64,000 nucleotides of DNA from Okeania sp. KiyG1 (GTDB taxonomy: Bacteria > Cyanobacteriota > Cyanobacteriia > Cyanobacteriales > Microcoleaceae), in NCBI RefSeq assembly GCF_014132355.1, contig NZ_BLZO01000064.1, forward strand, positions 1 through 64,000, read 5' to 3'. Both the position numbers and the translations under genes were made by a program. Of this stretch, positions 29,088 to 38,727 are shown piece after piece. Each line of letters opens with the position of its first letter. Within the stretch, counting starts at the first letter, position 1. The notes below the pieces were generated by a model, which had not been told where the DNA came from, made no database searches, and saw only the letters and a list, made by a program, of their open reading frames with translations.

Positions 29088-29411
29088 CTACTTCTTACCA
29101 ACAACAGACCCTAAGTGACAAGTAGTGTTACAATAGGCATCCATCATGGAAGTATACATTGGATCGCTTTCATATTTAGCTTTCATTTCTCGTACATATT
29201 GCTTAACATCATCAAATGTTACATCAAATCCTTGACTTCTTGCTGCTTCAACCAGTTTATCCATCACAGCCATTCCTTTAGCTTCTCCTGATAAGGAACG
29301 GTCATAACCTGCAACAATTCCCGCCACAGCAGGATTAGACTTTTTAGCAGATTTGCCTTTTGGTGCTGTGGTAATGCTTTGGATAAAATCGTTAAATGCT
29401 TGAACAGACAT
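29088..29411 (-). CDS. Small Nif11-like peptide, candidate RiPP precursor
   Basis: 107 residues. The N-terminus (SVQAFNDFIQSI) and central helix plus turn (VMDKLVEAARSQGFDVTFDDVKQYV) resemble Nif11-type leader peptides, though a Gly/Lys/Ser-rich insert of about 35 residues separates the two halves. The C-terminus holds the only two Cys residues, in YCNTTCHLGSVVGKK, with Thr/Ser beside them, as expected for a lanthionine-forming core. There is no GG cleavage motif. A GAGGGAAC ribosome site lies just upstream. It is the first gene of the PKS/NRPS strand, and a class II lanthipeptide synthetase lies at 34586-37865. It could instead be an unrelated small operon protein. Confidence 0.5.
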   Translation of the reverse strand: MSVQAFNDFIQSITTAPKGKSAKKSNPAVAGIVAGYDRSLSGEAKGMAVMDKLVEAARSQGFDVTFDDVKQYVREMKAKYESDPMYTSMMDAYCNTTCHLGSVVGKK

Positions 29412-30135
29412 AAGCTTGTTCCCTCGGTTATTTATAAGTTTACAGGTATCCCTGTCTAGTAAGAGAGTATTGCACGTAGTAGAGAGTGATTTATATAGTT
29501 TTGTAGAATGGATATCTTCAACCTATTATATTTTTATTCACTATAGCACTATAGTAGTAGGCAAAGATTACTACACTACCTATATTTATTTACTTATTCT
29601 ACATTTTAGCAATACTCTTCATAGTATAAATGTTTACTAACGGATTGTCAATCGTCATCTACCAGATTTGGGGCTGATGCACTACCGATGAGTTTTACCC
29701 TTCTGACCAGGCGATAGGAATTGGTGGTCTGACTGGCTAGAACTTGCAGTAGGTTTTTCTGTCTTGGCGACAGGATTATGGATTGAGCTTTGGGGATAGG
29801 CATTCATTCATGGGGTTGACTAGGCTGATTGATTGGGCTTCCACAAATTCTAGTTTACTTCATAGAATCACTTTTTTTAGTGGTCACTTTTTGGGGCTGG
29901 CCTCTCCGATGCGATCGCACCTCTGAGTATTCTATCTCAGGAAGAGGGCATTGCTCTTACTGGTCACTTATTTCTGCCATCCTGCACTAGGAAAACCTTT
30001 TATCTTAATAATTTTTCCTGATTCTAATTCCAACTCATTCCATTTTTATTCTTCCAATTTTTGGTATTTTTTTATACCCACACTATCGTCTACTAAACGA
30101 TATAAAAATATATGCTATTTTCAATTATAATAATA
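29412..30135. other. Intergenic region upstream of the biosynthetic operon
   Basis: About 720 bp with no convincing gene on either strand. The part next to 29411 should hold the main promoter of the operon, but I see no unambiguous -35/-10 pair. One HIP1-like site (TGCGATCGCA) is at about 29910. Confidence 0.4.
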
Positions 30136-30295
30136 CCAGACAACCTCACGGGGTGACAATAGCCTCAAAAGTATTGCTAACAATGGTTTAAAGGATTAAA
30201 GTGACTCTTGAAAATTACGCTCAATAGTGAAAATAATAATTATTATTAGTAAGGGGCTCGGCGATCGCTGCACATCAGCATCCCCAATCTTAGTA

Positions 30296-31625
30296 GCCGT
30301 GTAAAAATAACTTGAACAATTTAAGCTATTGTTCTCGGCTTAATCATATAATTCCATTCACCATGAAAAAAGTCTGGCTCAATTCTAATGGCATTAAATT
30401 CTTCGCGACTTACTTTAATTCCTGTTTCGTAAAAATTTTCGTCTAGGTGAGCAACTACATTCAATCCTTGTGTGGTAGTAGTATTGTTAATAAGATTAAT
30501 CACGACTTGCAAGCTACTTAGGGGTCTGCCACGCCAGTTTTGGGTGATCTGGCAAAACAAGCGATGTTCAATTTTGTTCCATTTACTGGTACCGGGAGGG
30601 AAATGACACACATGAATAGTTCGATTAATCTCGTCAGCAAATTCTTGTAGTTCTAACTTCCATAGTCGGGAGCGATAACTATTACTACCACCACAGTCAG
30701 CTGTAATCATTATCTTTTGACTATCTGGATAAAGTTCTTCACCCATTGAGTACCACCAATGGCGAATCGACTCCACTGCAAAGCAGGCTGTGTCGTGGTC
30801 AATGCCAACATTCACCCATCCAGTATTCAAAGTTAAGTCATAAATTCCATAGGGAATTGCTTTACCCAATTTCGGGTCAGCAAAGTCGTGCATTCGTACT
30901 TCTATTGGTTGTCCATGAACACACCATTCATGACCAGAGTTCTTAAAATCCCCAATTAATTCTTTTTTCTTGGTATCAACAGAAATGACTGGTTGATTTT
31001 CAGATTGGAAATATCTAACTTGTTGAGCAATATGTAAAAACTGAGCATCTCGATCTGGGTGAGATGAGCGATCGCGAGTCTTACGATTTGATTGTAGGCT
31101 GTAACCAAGAGACTCCAGTAAATTATAAACACTTTTAGGGCTGATTCTGTGTCCCCCTTGATTCAATCCTGCTGCTAATTTAGCTACACTTTTTGAGGTC
31201 CATTTCAGAGGAGATTCTGGGTCTCCTAAAGTCGCGGGTTCAATCAGTAATTCCAAATCTGTTAACAGAGTTGGGTCTTTTTCCTCTAGTAGTTTACGGC
31301 CACCACCAAATTCACGAATTCGATCGCTGTAGTCCGATCTTGTTGTTCCATCTGATTTACAGAGATTATCTATACCAGCATGAATTGTTGTCCGCGAAAG
31401 TCCAGTTGCTTTGGCCACCAAGGTGAGACCTCCCCAACCCAGGCTTTGAGCTTCAATAGCTGCCCATATACGTCGTGTTTTTTCGTTTAAGTAAGGCCAC
31501 AACAATTCATACTTGTCTTGAATAGTTTTGACTACAGAGTTATCAGACATATTACCCAACAATAAACGTGATACTTTTATTATTTAGCTTTGGAGGTAAT
31601 TTGTTCAAGTTATTTTTACACGGCT
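30296..31625 (-). mobile_element. ISAzo13-type insertion sequence
   Basis: Ends AGCCGTGTAAAAATAACTTG (from about 30297) and its reverse complement ending at about 31624 enclose a single transposase gene. The element sits inside an older IS4-like element. End fragments of the same IS lie at 1797-1927. Confidence 0.85.
30321..31562 (-). CDS. ISAzo13 family transposase
   Basis: 413 residues, apparently intact. Features of the family are an N-terminal helix-turn-helix (LVAKATGLSRTTIHAGI), the ISVDTKKKELIGDFKNSG segment with the first catalytic Asp, ITADCGGSNSYRSR with the second, and WNKIEHRLF with the Glu. The C-terminal codons run to within about 25 bp of the IS end, as usual for these compact elements. 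It catalyses DDE transposition of its own IS. Confidence 0.9.
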   Translation of the reverse strand: MLGNMSDNSVVKTIQDKYELLWPYLNEKTRRIWAAIEAQSLGWGGLTLVAKATGLSRTTIHAGIDNLCKSDGTTRSDYSDRIREFGGGRKLLEEKDPTLLTDLELLIEPATLGDPESPLKWTSKSVAKLAAGLNQGGHRISPKSVYNLLESLGYSLQSNRKTRDRSSHPDRDAQFLHIAQQVRYFQSENQPVISVDTKKKELIGDFKNSGHEWCVHGQPIEVRMHDFADPKLGKAIPYGIYDLTLNTGWVNVGIDHDTACFAVESIRHWWYSMGEELYPDSQKIMITADCGGSNSYRSRLWKLELQEFADEINRTIHVCHFPPGTSKWNKIEHRLFCQITQNWRGRPLSSLQVVINLINNTTTTQGLNVVAHLDENFYETGIKVSREEFNAIRIEPDFFHGEWNYMIKPRTIA

Positions 31626-31720
31626 CCTAAGTTGACTTTTATGTCAATTGTTAATGGTAGCCATAAGTCACATTTTATGGTAAAAAAAGTCGTTCCTCTT
31701 ACAGAAATAGACCGACCAAA

Positions 31721-31996
31721 ATGCAATTTTTATCATTGTATGAGTCATATTTTAAACAATCTTTGACCAATACTCAACTTCAAACTTTTAAAATTTTAGT
31801 TTTGTTAATTACTGTCCAAAAAACTGTTAAAATAGAAAGGTTAGCTGCTTGTTTTCCTCTGCCCATTAAATATGAAAGTCGTCAGTATGATGAATCTATC
31901 ACCTCAGAAAAAGCTCTATTATCAAAGAGGATTAAAAGCGATGTCTATGTTATTAGATTAAGTATTTGTACTTTCAAGAATTCACAGTTTATCTAA
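31721..31996 (+). pseudogene. N-terminal fragment of IS4-like transposase
   Basis: About 90 residues. The first 55 (LYESYFKQSLTNTQLQTFKI, then VQKTVKIERLAACFPLPIKY) align with the N-terminus of the transposase at 38728-39724. After that the frame drifts and stops, and the catalytic domain is gone. It is the residue of the transposase of the split IS4-like element. Confidence 0.75.
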
Positions 31997-32462
31997 TAAC
32001 TAAAAATAATTTTTAGTGGGCTGATATAAATTTTGTTAGTGGTATTGAGTTGAAATAAAAATCAACCTAATGTGGGGTTGTAATTGAGCGATCGCTTAAC
32101 TACAACCTCCACTAATAATAATAATTATTTTCACTATTGAGCGTAATTTTCAAGAATCACTTTAATCCTTTAAACCATTGTTAGCAATACTTTTGAGGCC
32201 ATTGTCACCCCGTGAGCCAGACAACCTAAAATATACTCAATCTAATTTTTCATTTCAGTTAATGATAATTTTGTGGCTCTGGCAATCGCTAAGAGGAACT
32301 TAGTTTAGATAGCAAATGTATAGAGAACCTTAAGGGTTAACACTATATGTAGTGCCCTTGCGTAAGTCCTGCCTATAATAATATACTAGGGTCAACTTGT
32401 TTTATCTAGGGACAAGTGAGCTAGTAAACAAATCCTCGATCAGTTAGGACAATTTAAGGAAA

Positions 32463-33257
32463 TTGGACATGGAACAGAAATGGATTACAACTGATATTAA
32501 TTCTCTAGGGAATTATTCTGACGGGATTAATCAAATTTACCAAGGTAACATTGATGGGATACATATTAAGCAGGTTTTTTCTCTAACAGAGATGGAGGTA
32601 GTTAAAGAAAATTTAACTCAAAAACAAGCATCTTTTAAGCATTTACTCTCCACTCAAAAGTATGGAAAATTACTTGGAGCTATTCTCCCCGCCAGTGGCA
32701 ACGATCGGAGCGAATATTTTCAAGACGCAGTTTTGCTCAGGAAGGTGTTAAAGGAGGTTTTTGAGCCGCCGGGTTACGAAGCAACAATTAAAAGCGTTTT
32801 TACGAAGCTCTCAAATAATCGAAAAGTTGCTCCTGCTCACCAAAACGGGAATATTTATTCACCTGCTCTAGTGCGATTTACTTATCCCAATCAAGGAGGA
32901 ATATCCTTACATAAAGGTAATGAATTTATCGACATGGAGGGATTTGAAGGGTTGCACAAAATTGTGAAACTTAAAGATTGTCTAAGTTATTTTCTGGTAA
33001 TTGACCCGCCAGAAGCAGGAGGAGAGTTGATTTTATATGATGGTTTACCAGCAGAATTGACTACTCCTAAAAAAGAATTAGACTTGGAAAACTGTCAGCA
33101 AAGACGTTATCATCCCCAGGCGGGAGATTTAACTATTTTTCATGGAGCCTGTATCTGGCACGCGATTTCGGAAGTTAAAGGAAATAAGATTCGTTACAGT
33201 ATTGGAGGATTTGTGGGTTTGTCTCACGAGGATGATACTATCTATTATTGGGCATAA
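32463..33257 (+). CDS. WelO5-like Fe(II)/2OG halogenase-type enzyme (HxG motif)
   Basis: 264 residues with His150-Lys-Gly152-Asn-Glu-Phe, distal His233 (IWHAISEVKG) and Arg244, so again no carboxylate ligand to iron. The protein ends DTIYYWA, and WelO5 as I recall it ends in a near-identical IYYWS. It shares the YSDGINQIYQGNIDG start motif and the CLSYF...PEAGGEL core with the enzymes at 15156 and 26328. An AAGGA ribosome site precedes ATG 32463. It is on the opposite strand from the PKS/NRPS operon and reads toward the lanthipeptide synthetase, so its substrate could be either product. Halogenase activity is inferred. Confidence 0.73.
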   Translation: MDMEQKWITTDINSLGNYSDGINQIYQGNIDGIHIKQVFSLTEMEVVKENLTQKQASFKHLLSTQKYGKLLGAILPASGNDRSEYFQDAVLLRKVLKEVFEPPGYEATIKSVFTKLSNNRKVAPAHQNGNIYSPALVRFTYPNQGGISLHKGNEFIDMEGFEGLHKIVKLKDCLSYFLVIDPPEAGGELILYDGLPAELTTPKKELDLENCQQRRYHPQAGDLTIFHGACIWHAISEVKGNKIRYSIGGFVGLSHEDDTIYYWA

Positions 33258-33428
33258 AACTGTCAAATTAATCAAAGAGAAGATGAGCTGAACATAGTCT
33301 GAAAAATTAGTTTATAGTAGTCGAATATTGGGCGCGGACATTTCTAAATCCTGAAACTCTTTAACATTTTACTATTCCCTCCATACCTATTCCCTAGCGC
33401 TATATACAGTGCTTTCCGTTGTTATGAA

Positions 33429-33524
33429 CAGGACTTACGCAGAGAGAGCTACCATATCTAGTAGGAGTTAACCGCAGTTAACCCCTACAGGTGGTGTATA
33501 ATTTAGTATCTTGCCTAAGTCCTG
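33429..33524. repeat. MITE-like element, 96 bp
   Basis: Imperfect terminal inverted repeats CAGGACTTACGC (33429-33440) and GCCTAAGTCCTG (33513-33524). Inside is another short palindrome (GTTAACCGCAGTTAAC). The end sequence recurs at 8691, 32355 (inverted) and 38116, so it is a dispersed family. No coding capacity. Confidence 0.6.
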
Positions 33525-33570
33525 TGTAAATATAGTAGCAATCCGTGCATAGGTTGTAAGATTTGAACGT

Positions 33571-33622
33571 AGGGGTTTTGTCTCCAAATCTCTTAGCGCT
33601 TTGGTTGAGAGACAAAACCCCT
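33571..33622. repeat. 14-bp hairpin repeat
   Basis: A perfect 14-bp inverted repeat, AGGGGTTTTGTCTC (33571-33584) and GAGACAAAACCCCT (33609-33622). It lies about 70 bp before the next gene start, so it could act as a terminator for the halogenase-like gene or be a small mobile repeat. Confidence 0.5.
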
Positions 33623-33691
33623 CAGCTTTTGATCGCGAATGATTTCATATTGCTGCTATAGATGATTAGCTGTTAACTTTTTGAGAGAATT

Positions 33692-34150
33692 ATGAATCAG
33701 ATAAGTAAATTTAAAGTGTTGCCAAAGTTGGTAGGAACTTGGGAGGGAAACTGGATAGCTTTAGATCCGACAGGAAAAGAGCGTTATCAGTTTACCAGTA
33801 TATTAAAACAAAAAATTGCAAACAATCAATGGGTACAAACTAACGAAAATACTTATTCTGATGGGAGACAAGAAACGCTTCATTTTTTTGGTAAAGCAGT
33901 TGGAGAAAATACCTTGCTATTGGAAAGCCCAGATATCCATTATTATGACTTTCTTATGTTGGTATCAGAATTAGGTGAAAATCTGATTATTATTAATGTC
34001 ACCCATAAAATAACGGGGATACAATTAACAGCAGAAACTATTAACTTAGTAAGTCCAAATGAACGCATCCGTACCTTACAACAATTTAATACTTCTGATG
34101 GTAAATTACGAGGTTTTACCCTTGTTATAGAGAAAAAAATAAGTAATTAA
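33692..34150 (+). CDS. Small protein of unknown function, possible lipocalin-like fold
   Basis: 152 residues. A GTWEGNW motif near the N-terminus (residues 14-20) followed by alternating beta-strand-like segments is reminiscent of lipocalin-fold cyanobacterial proteins such as DUF3598 members, but the match is too weak to name. There is no signal peptide and no Cys residue. It sits between the halogenase-like gene and the lanthipeptide synthetase on the same strand and may be an accessory protein of that block. Confidence 0.5.
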   Translation: MNQISKFKVLPKLVGTWEGNWIALDPTGKERYQFTSILKQKIANNQWVQTNENTYSDGRQETLHFFGKAVGENTLLLESPDIHYYDFLMLVSELGENLIIINVTHKITGIQLTAETINLVSPNERIRTLQQFNTSDGKLRGFTLVIEKKISN

Positions 34151-34585
34151 GTAGTAAGGATTCAGGTATCTCAAACCCAGTTATAGAGAGAACTCTGAAA
34201 ATGGCTAACTCAGCAATTTAATAGTCTCATTCTCAATAATGACGAAAATAAAGGTTTGTAGCCATTTCTAATTGATAATATAATTTGGGATATAATTGCC
34301 TGAAATGCTTATCAATCAAGATTTATAGGCTTTTCCATAGAATATGAATCCTTACATTAAGTAGGAAGATAAAATTAATTATAAAATGGTGATGACAAGG
34401 GAATAGGGAATAGGTAACAGTAAGAACTCATAACTCCTATTTTAATTTTATTTATACCCAGCTAATTAAATTCATTTATGAGTTACTTATGAAACTGTTT
34501 GTTAGAGATATATTAAGATAATATTGAGTATTAATTGCTGGGGAAACTGAAAATAAAAACTGTCACATTTTTACTATAAAAAATT
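34151..34585. other. Intergenic region before the lanthipeptide synthetase
   Basis: About 435 bp, very AT-rich. I searched both strands for a short Cys/Ser/Thr-rich precursor peptide and found none. It presumably holds the synthetase promoter. Confidence 0.35.
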
Positions 34586-37500
34586 ATGATAATTGAAACC
34601 AATATATTATCAGAAATTAGTTTAAAAGCAAGCTCATTATCAGAAAGATTGAATCAGTTAAGCTCTTGTTTTATATTGTCAAGTAATGAAACAGAAATCA
34701 TTAATCAACGCTTAGAACATTGGTGTCAAATAATCGGGGATGGAGATTGGAGAAAATTGAAAAAACGCCTTGAGTGGGATAATTTAACCCTGGAAGAAAT
34801 CAAACCATTCCTAGAAAATGGAAAAATTAGTACAGAATTTTCTCTTCCGCCTTGGACAGAAATTTTAACCCTTTGGGTAGAAACAACAGCAAAGTTTAAT
34901 TTGAAGCGAGTTACAGAGCAGTTTCCTTCCTTCCCCATCGATCCGAATAATCCCCTTCCCTTTGAAGAAATTTGGTTCTCTGCAGTTATTGTCGCCCGGA
35001 AAAAACTCTGTGAACGTCTAGCCATACCTACTATATCTTTTGAGCAAATTCCCTTCACCTTACTCTCTGCCAGGGCCTACCAAAACCTAGAGAGAATGTT
35101 GCTTCAACGGCTAGTTAACATGGGAGGAAAAACTCTTTACCATGAATTTTGCCAATTTCGCCCGCCAATCTACAATGGACTGAATTTCTTTCTAGAACAA
35201 TTCGATTTATTGACGCAATTAGACCTTACGCCTCCCGAAACAACTTATTATCAAGCTTTTGTTAAAAACTTCTTACAAGATGGCTTACTGACTTTATGGA
35301 AAAACTATCCTGTTTTAGCCCGATTAATGGTAACAACCCTAAATTTTTGGGTAGAAGCTACAGCAGAATTTATCCTTCGTTTGAAGGACGATCGTAGTAC
35401 AGTACCTCAACTGCAAGGTAAAATTAAAGAAATTCAAGGTTCCCTCTCCGATTTTCATAATCGGGGACGTTCCGTATTCATTTTAACCTTGGAATCGGGG
35501 CAAAAAATAATCTATAAACCCAAAAACATCGGTTTAGAAGTGGCTTACAATCAACTGCTAACCTGGTGTAATCAACAGCAGTTTCCTCTCCCCTTTAAAA
35601 CTATCGATCACTGCGATAGCGATACTTATGGCTGGGTGTTAGACTATATAGAACAAGAACCCTGTGCTGATGCTGCAGCAGCACAGCGCTTTTATCAGCG
35701 AGGGGAATGCTACTTTGCTTGCTGTATGTCTTGGGAGGTAATGACTGTCATTATGAGAATTTAATCGCTCATGGCGAACATTTAGTCCTAATCGATCTCG
35801 AAACCTTGATGCACCCCCAGGCAAAAACAATCCCCGGTTCTATCCAAGAGAGCATTGATGGCGATCGCCAGTTATGGGATTCAGTATTGCGAACAGGTTT
35901 GTTACCTCGTTGGGATTTTAGCCCAGATAACGCGATTGCTTACGATATTAGTGGGTTAGGGAGTATCACTGCTCAAAAAGCCCCTTATTCTTTACCCAGA
36001 TGGAAATTTATCAACACAGATGAAGTTTATCTCCTTGAAGAACGGGGAACTTTAGCTGAACAAGCTAACATTCCTCAATTAAATGGAGTAGCATTAGCTC
36101 CCGAAGACTATGAAGCGGATTTAATCACGGGATTTACCCAAATGTATCAGTTTTTAGGGAAAATAAGCAAGCACTCTTAGATCAAAAAGGATTACAAACC
36201 ACTCTTCAGTTTCAGAAAGTAAGATTTATTTTCCGTGCTACCTACGTTTATGAAGCACTACTGCAAAAAACCCTCGCACCTGAGTTCCTGAAAAATGGGG
36301 TAGATCGTAGCATTGAAATTGATATTTTGAGCCGTACCTTTCTTAATGGGGAGGAAAAACCGACAGCTTGGCCAATCTTATCTGCAGAATTAGCTGCTAT
36401 GGAACAACTTGATATTCCCTATTTTGGTAGCACAGCTAGCAGTCACGCCTTAACGGTGGGAGTCAGACAACCTATTAAAGACTACCTCAGCCCCAGCTAT
36501 GAGCGATTTATAGAGCGCTTACAAGCCTTAAGCGATTTGGATTTAAGACAGCAAGTTGCTATGATTCGGGGAAGTTTTGCAGCAAGATTTGCCAAAAATA
36601 AACCATTATCCTCCATACCCTCTTTACCTTCTCCCTCTTTACCTTGTTTAACTTCTGACCAGTTTCTGAATGCAGCAAGGCAAATCGCTACTGAGATATG
36701 CGAGCGCTCCATAGTAGATCGATTTGGGAATGCTCGCTGGTTAGGGTTAAGCTATGTTGACCATAGTAATCGCTTTCAATTTCAACCATTAGGGTACAGT
36801 CTTTATGATGGCAATTGTGGGATCGCCTTATTCTTGAGTGCGTTATTCCAAATAACTAGAGAAGATTCTTTTCGTACTCTAGCACTTCAAGCGTTAACTC
36901 CTTTAAAAGGACTGTTAAATCACTCTAATTCTGCCTTGACTTCAAAATTTGCCCAACAAATCGGAATCGGTGGCGGAACGGGAATTGGTTCTATTATTTA
37001 TGCCTTGGTTAAGATTAGCAAATTTTTAGGAGATGAAACTGTTTTAGAAGATGGGGTTAAAATGGCTCATTTTCTCACCTCGGAGAGGATAGAATGCGAT
37101 CGCCAATTAGACATTATCGGTGGAGTTGCGGGAGCTATGTTGGGTTTATTAAACCTTTATCGCGAGACAGGAGCTACTAAGGTTTTACAACAAGCGATTG
37201 ACTGTGGGCAGATTCTTATTAAGAAGCGAATCAGCTTTGAGGGTAAGCCTCTAGCTTGGAAAACTATCACGGAGCAGCCCCTCACAGGCTTTTCCCATGG
37301 TGCGGCAGGGATTGCTTATGCCTTAGTGCGACTGTATGAAGTGACGGAGGAGCCAGAGTATTTAGATATTGCTAGGGAAGGTATAGCCTACGAAAGGTCA
37401 GTTTTTTCCTCTACAGTGCTTAACTGGCCTGATTTTTTAACCATGCCACCTACTTTTAAAGTTATGTGGTGTCATGGGGCTGCTGGTATTGGATTAGCGC

Positions 37501-37865
37501 GATTAGGCGGGTTAAGAATAGAATCGAGTGCAGCTATCCGTCAAGAGCTAGAAATTGCCTTAGAAAATACTCAAAAATACATGGGACAGAGTGTAGATCA
37601 TCTTTGTTGCGGTCATTTTGGTCGTATAGAACTGTTATTAACTGCAGGACTTGTTCTCAAACATCCCCAGTTGATAGACATAGCATGCCAAAAAGCTACT
37701 CATTTAGTGCAACAAGCGCAGCAAAAAGGGAGTTATCAACTTTTGGGTAACCTATCGACTGTCGCCTTTAATCCTGGTTTCTTTCAGGGAATGGCCGGAA
37801 TCGGCTATCAATTACTTCGCCTCGCCTATCCGGCAAGATTTCCAGTTGTCTTGTTGTGGGATTAG
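34586..37865 (+). pseudogene. Class II lanthipeptide synthetase (LanM), ProcM-like, two frameshifts
   Basis: Three overlapping frames together give a full LanM of about 1094 residues. The N-terminal dehydratase (34586-36330) contains GNDCHYENLIAHGEH and LIDLETLMHP. The C-terminal LanC-like cyclase (to 37865) contains FSHGAAGIAYALV, WCHGAAGIG and LCCGHFG. The zinc ligands are thus Cys in WCHG and Cys-Cys in CCG, the three-Cys set typical of ProcM-like cyclases, instead of the usual Cys-His of CHG. The breaks are one missing G in G4 at 35702-35705 and one missing A in the A4 run near 36163. Both are simple homopolymer deletions, so the gene may be intact in the cell. ProcM-like enzymes modify Nif11-type precursors. 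Confidence 0.87.
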
Positions 37866-38043
37866 GTTGTGGGATTAGGGAGAAAGAGAAGAGGTAGAAT
37901 CGATGGTAGTGCATCACCCGGATTTCTCATAAATAGAGCGATCGCTAAAATTGTAAGCCTTGCCAGGGTTGAGTTTTAGGTGTAGTTGCTTGCAAACAAG
38001 AACGCTCATGCTCGCAAACAGAACAATTTACTGCTCACATTAA

Positions 38044-38068
38044 GGAGAGTGAAAAAAATCGGGGGAGA
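38044..38068. repeat. 25-bp repeat, right member of the inverted pair bracketing the biosynthetic region
   Basis: Exact reverse complement of 2388-2412. It lies about 180 bp after the lanthipeptide synthetase and just before a fragment of the IS found at 2-1726. The region 37866-38043 itself has no visible gene and contains one HIP1 site. Confidence 0.6.
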
Positions 38069-38149
38069 TAACAGTATAGAACCCATTTGGTATCTATGTG
38101 GGAAATAAAATATTATCAGGACTTACGCAAAGACACTACATACTCAAAC

Positions 38150-38334
38150 CCATACTCACATCTTGCACCTGACAAGACAAAGTTCCAAACCATGTTCATA
38201 AAACCAGGGATTTAGTAACTTTAATTTTTTGATAAGGGAAAGGAGTAAAATCTGAGGTAAGAGCAAAACCAAGGCTTTTTCGGCTGAATCATACCAATCT
38301 AAATCATCAAAATAACCATTATGTAAATAAATCC
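38150..38334 (-). mobile_element. 3'-end fragment of the IS found at 2-1726, inverted
   Basis: Reverse complement of the last 185 or so bp of the IS at 2-1726: the end repeat ACTCACATCTTGCACCTG, then the codons for the transposase C-terminus (matching the YIYLHNGYFDDLDWYDS region). It is cut off exactly where the IS4-like element begins at 38335. No continuation is found after 39973, so the rest was deleted. Confidence 0.8.
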
Positions 38335-38445
38335 CTCACGGGGTGACAAGGTAGCTGAAAGCTATATATAGAGATGGACTTATCGAATAAGCTGAAGAAT
38401 ACTTCAACTAAAAGAGAACTATTATTGAGAATAGATGGGGGTGTG

Positions 38446-38496
38446 GTGCGTTCGCGGAGCGTTGCGTCAGCAGTATCGCACCACACCCCCCACGGT
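38446..38496. repeat. Dispersed palindrome inside the IS4-like arms (second copy 39817-39871)
   Basis: GGGTGTGGTGCG ... CGCACCACACCC encloses a GC-rich centre (TTCGCGGAGCGTTGCGTCAG). The two copies are inverted relative to each other, one in each arm. The sequence is much more GC-rich than its surroundings and looks like a small repeat that entered the IS arms and was copied with them. Confidence 0.55.
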
Positions 38497-38727
38497 AGGT
38501 TGAACAATAGTTCAACTCAACTTCTAAATTAAGATTATCAAAAAACTCACTTTTATTAATTTTAGTTACTCATAAATAATTAAATATTAAGTAGTTTATT
38601 CATGGCTTTAATTCCATTCATATAACATGGTAATTTATGACGATTAAACCTCATTAAATTTTCTACTAATTTCCTGATAATTTCATCATTTACAATCCAA
38701 TTAACACCGGATAATCCGAGAAAAAAA

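Larger units (their letters stand above)
30145..32216. mobile_element. IS4-like element, internally deleted, split by an ISAzo13-type IS
   Basis: Terminal repeats CTCACGGGGTGACAA (30145-30159) and TTGTCACCCCGTGAG (32202-32216) are part of roughly 100-bp inverted arms. They are flanked by a perfect 9-bp direct repeat CCAGACAAC (30136-30144 and 32217-32225), a target duplication. After removing the ISAzo13-type IS at 30296-31625, only about 740 bp remain, with a truncated transposase (31721-31996). It is therefore a decayed, non-autonomous copy related to the element at 38335-39973. Confidence 0.85.

Noticed and set aside
29416-29640. Plus-strand 74-codon ORF divergent from the Nif11-like gene
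   Set aside because: Low-complexity AT-rich composition, no ribosome site and no recognisable motif. It lies where the operon promoter should be.
33692-34150. Lanthipeptide precursor
   Set aside because: At 152 residues it has no Cys at all and no Nif11-like leader. It looks like a folded beta-rich protein.
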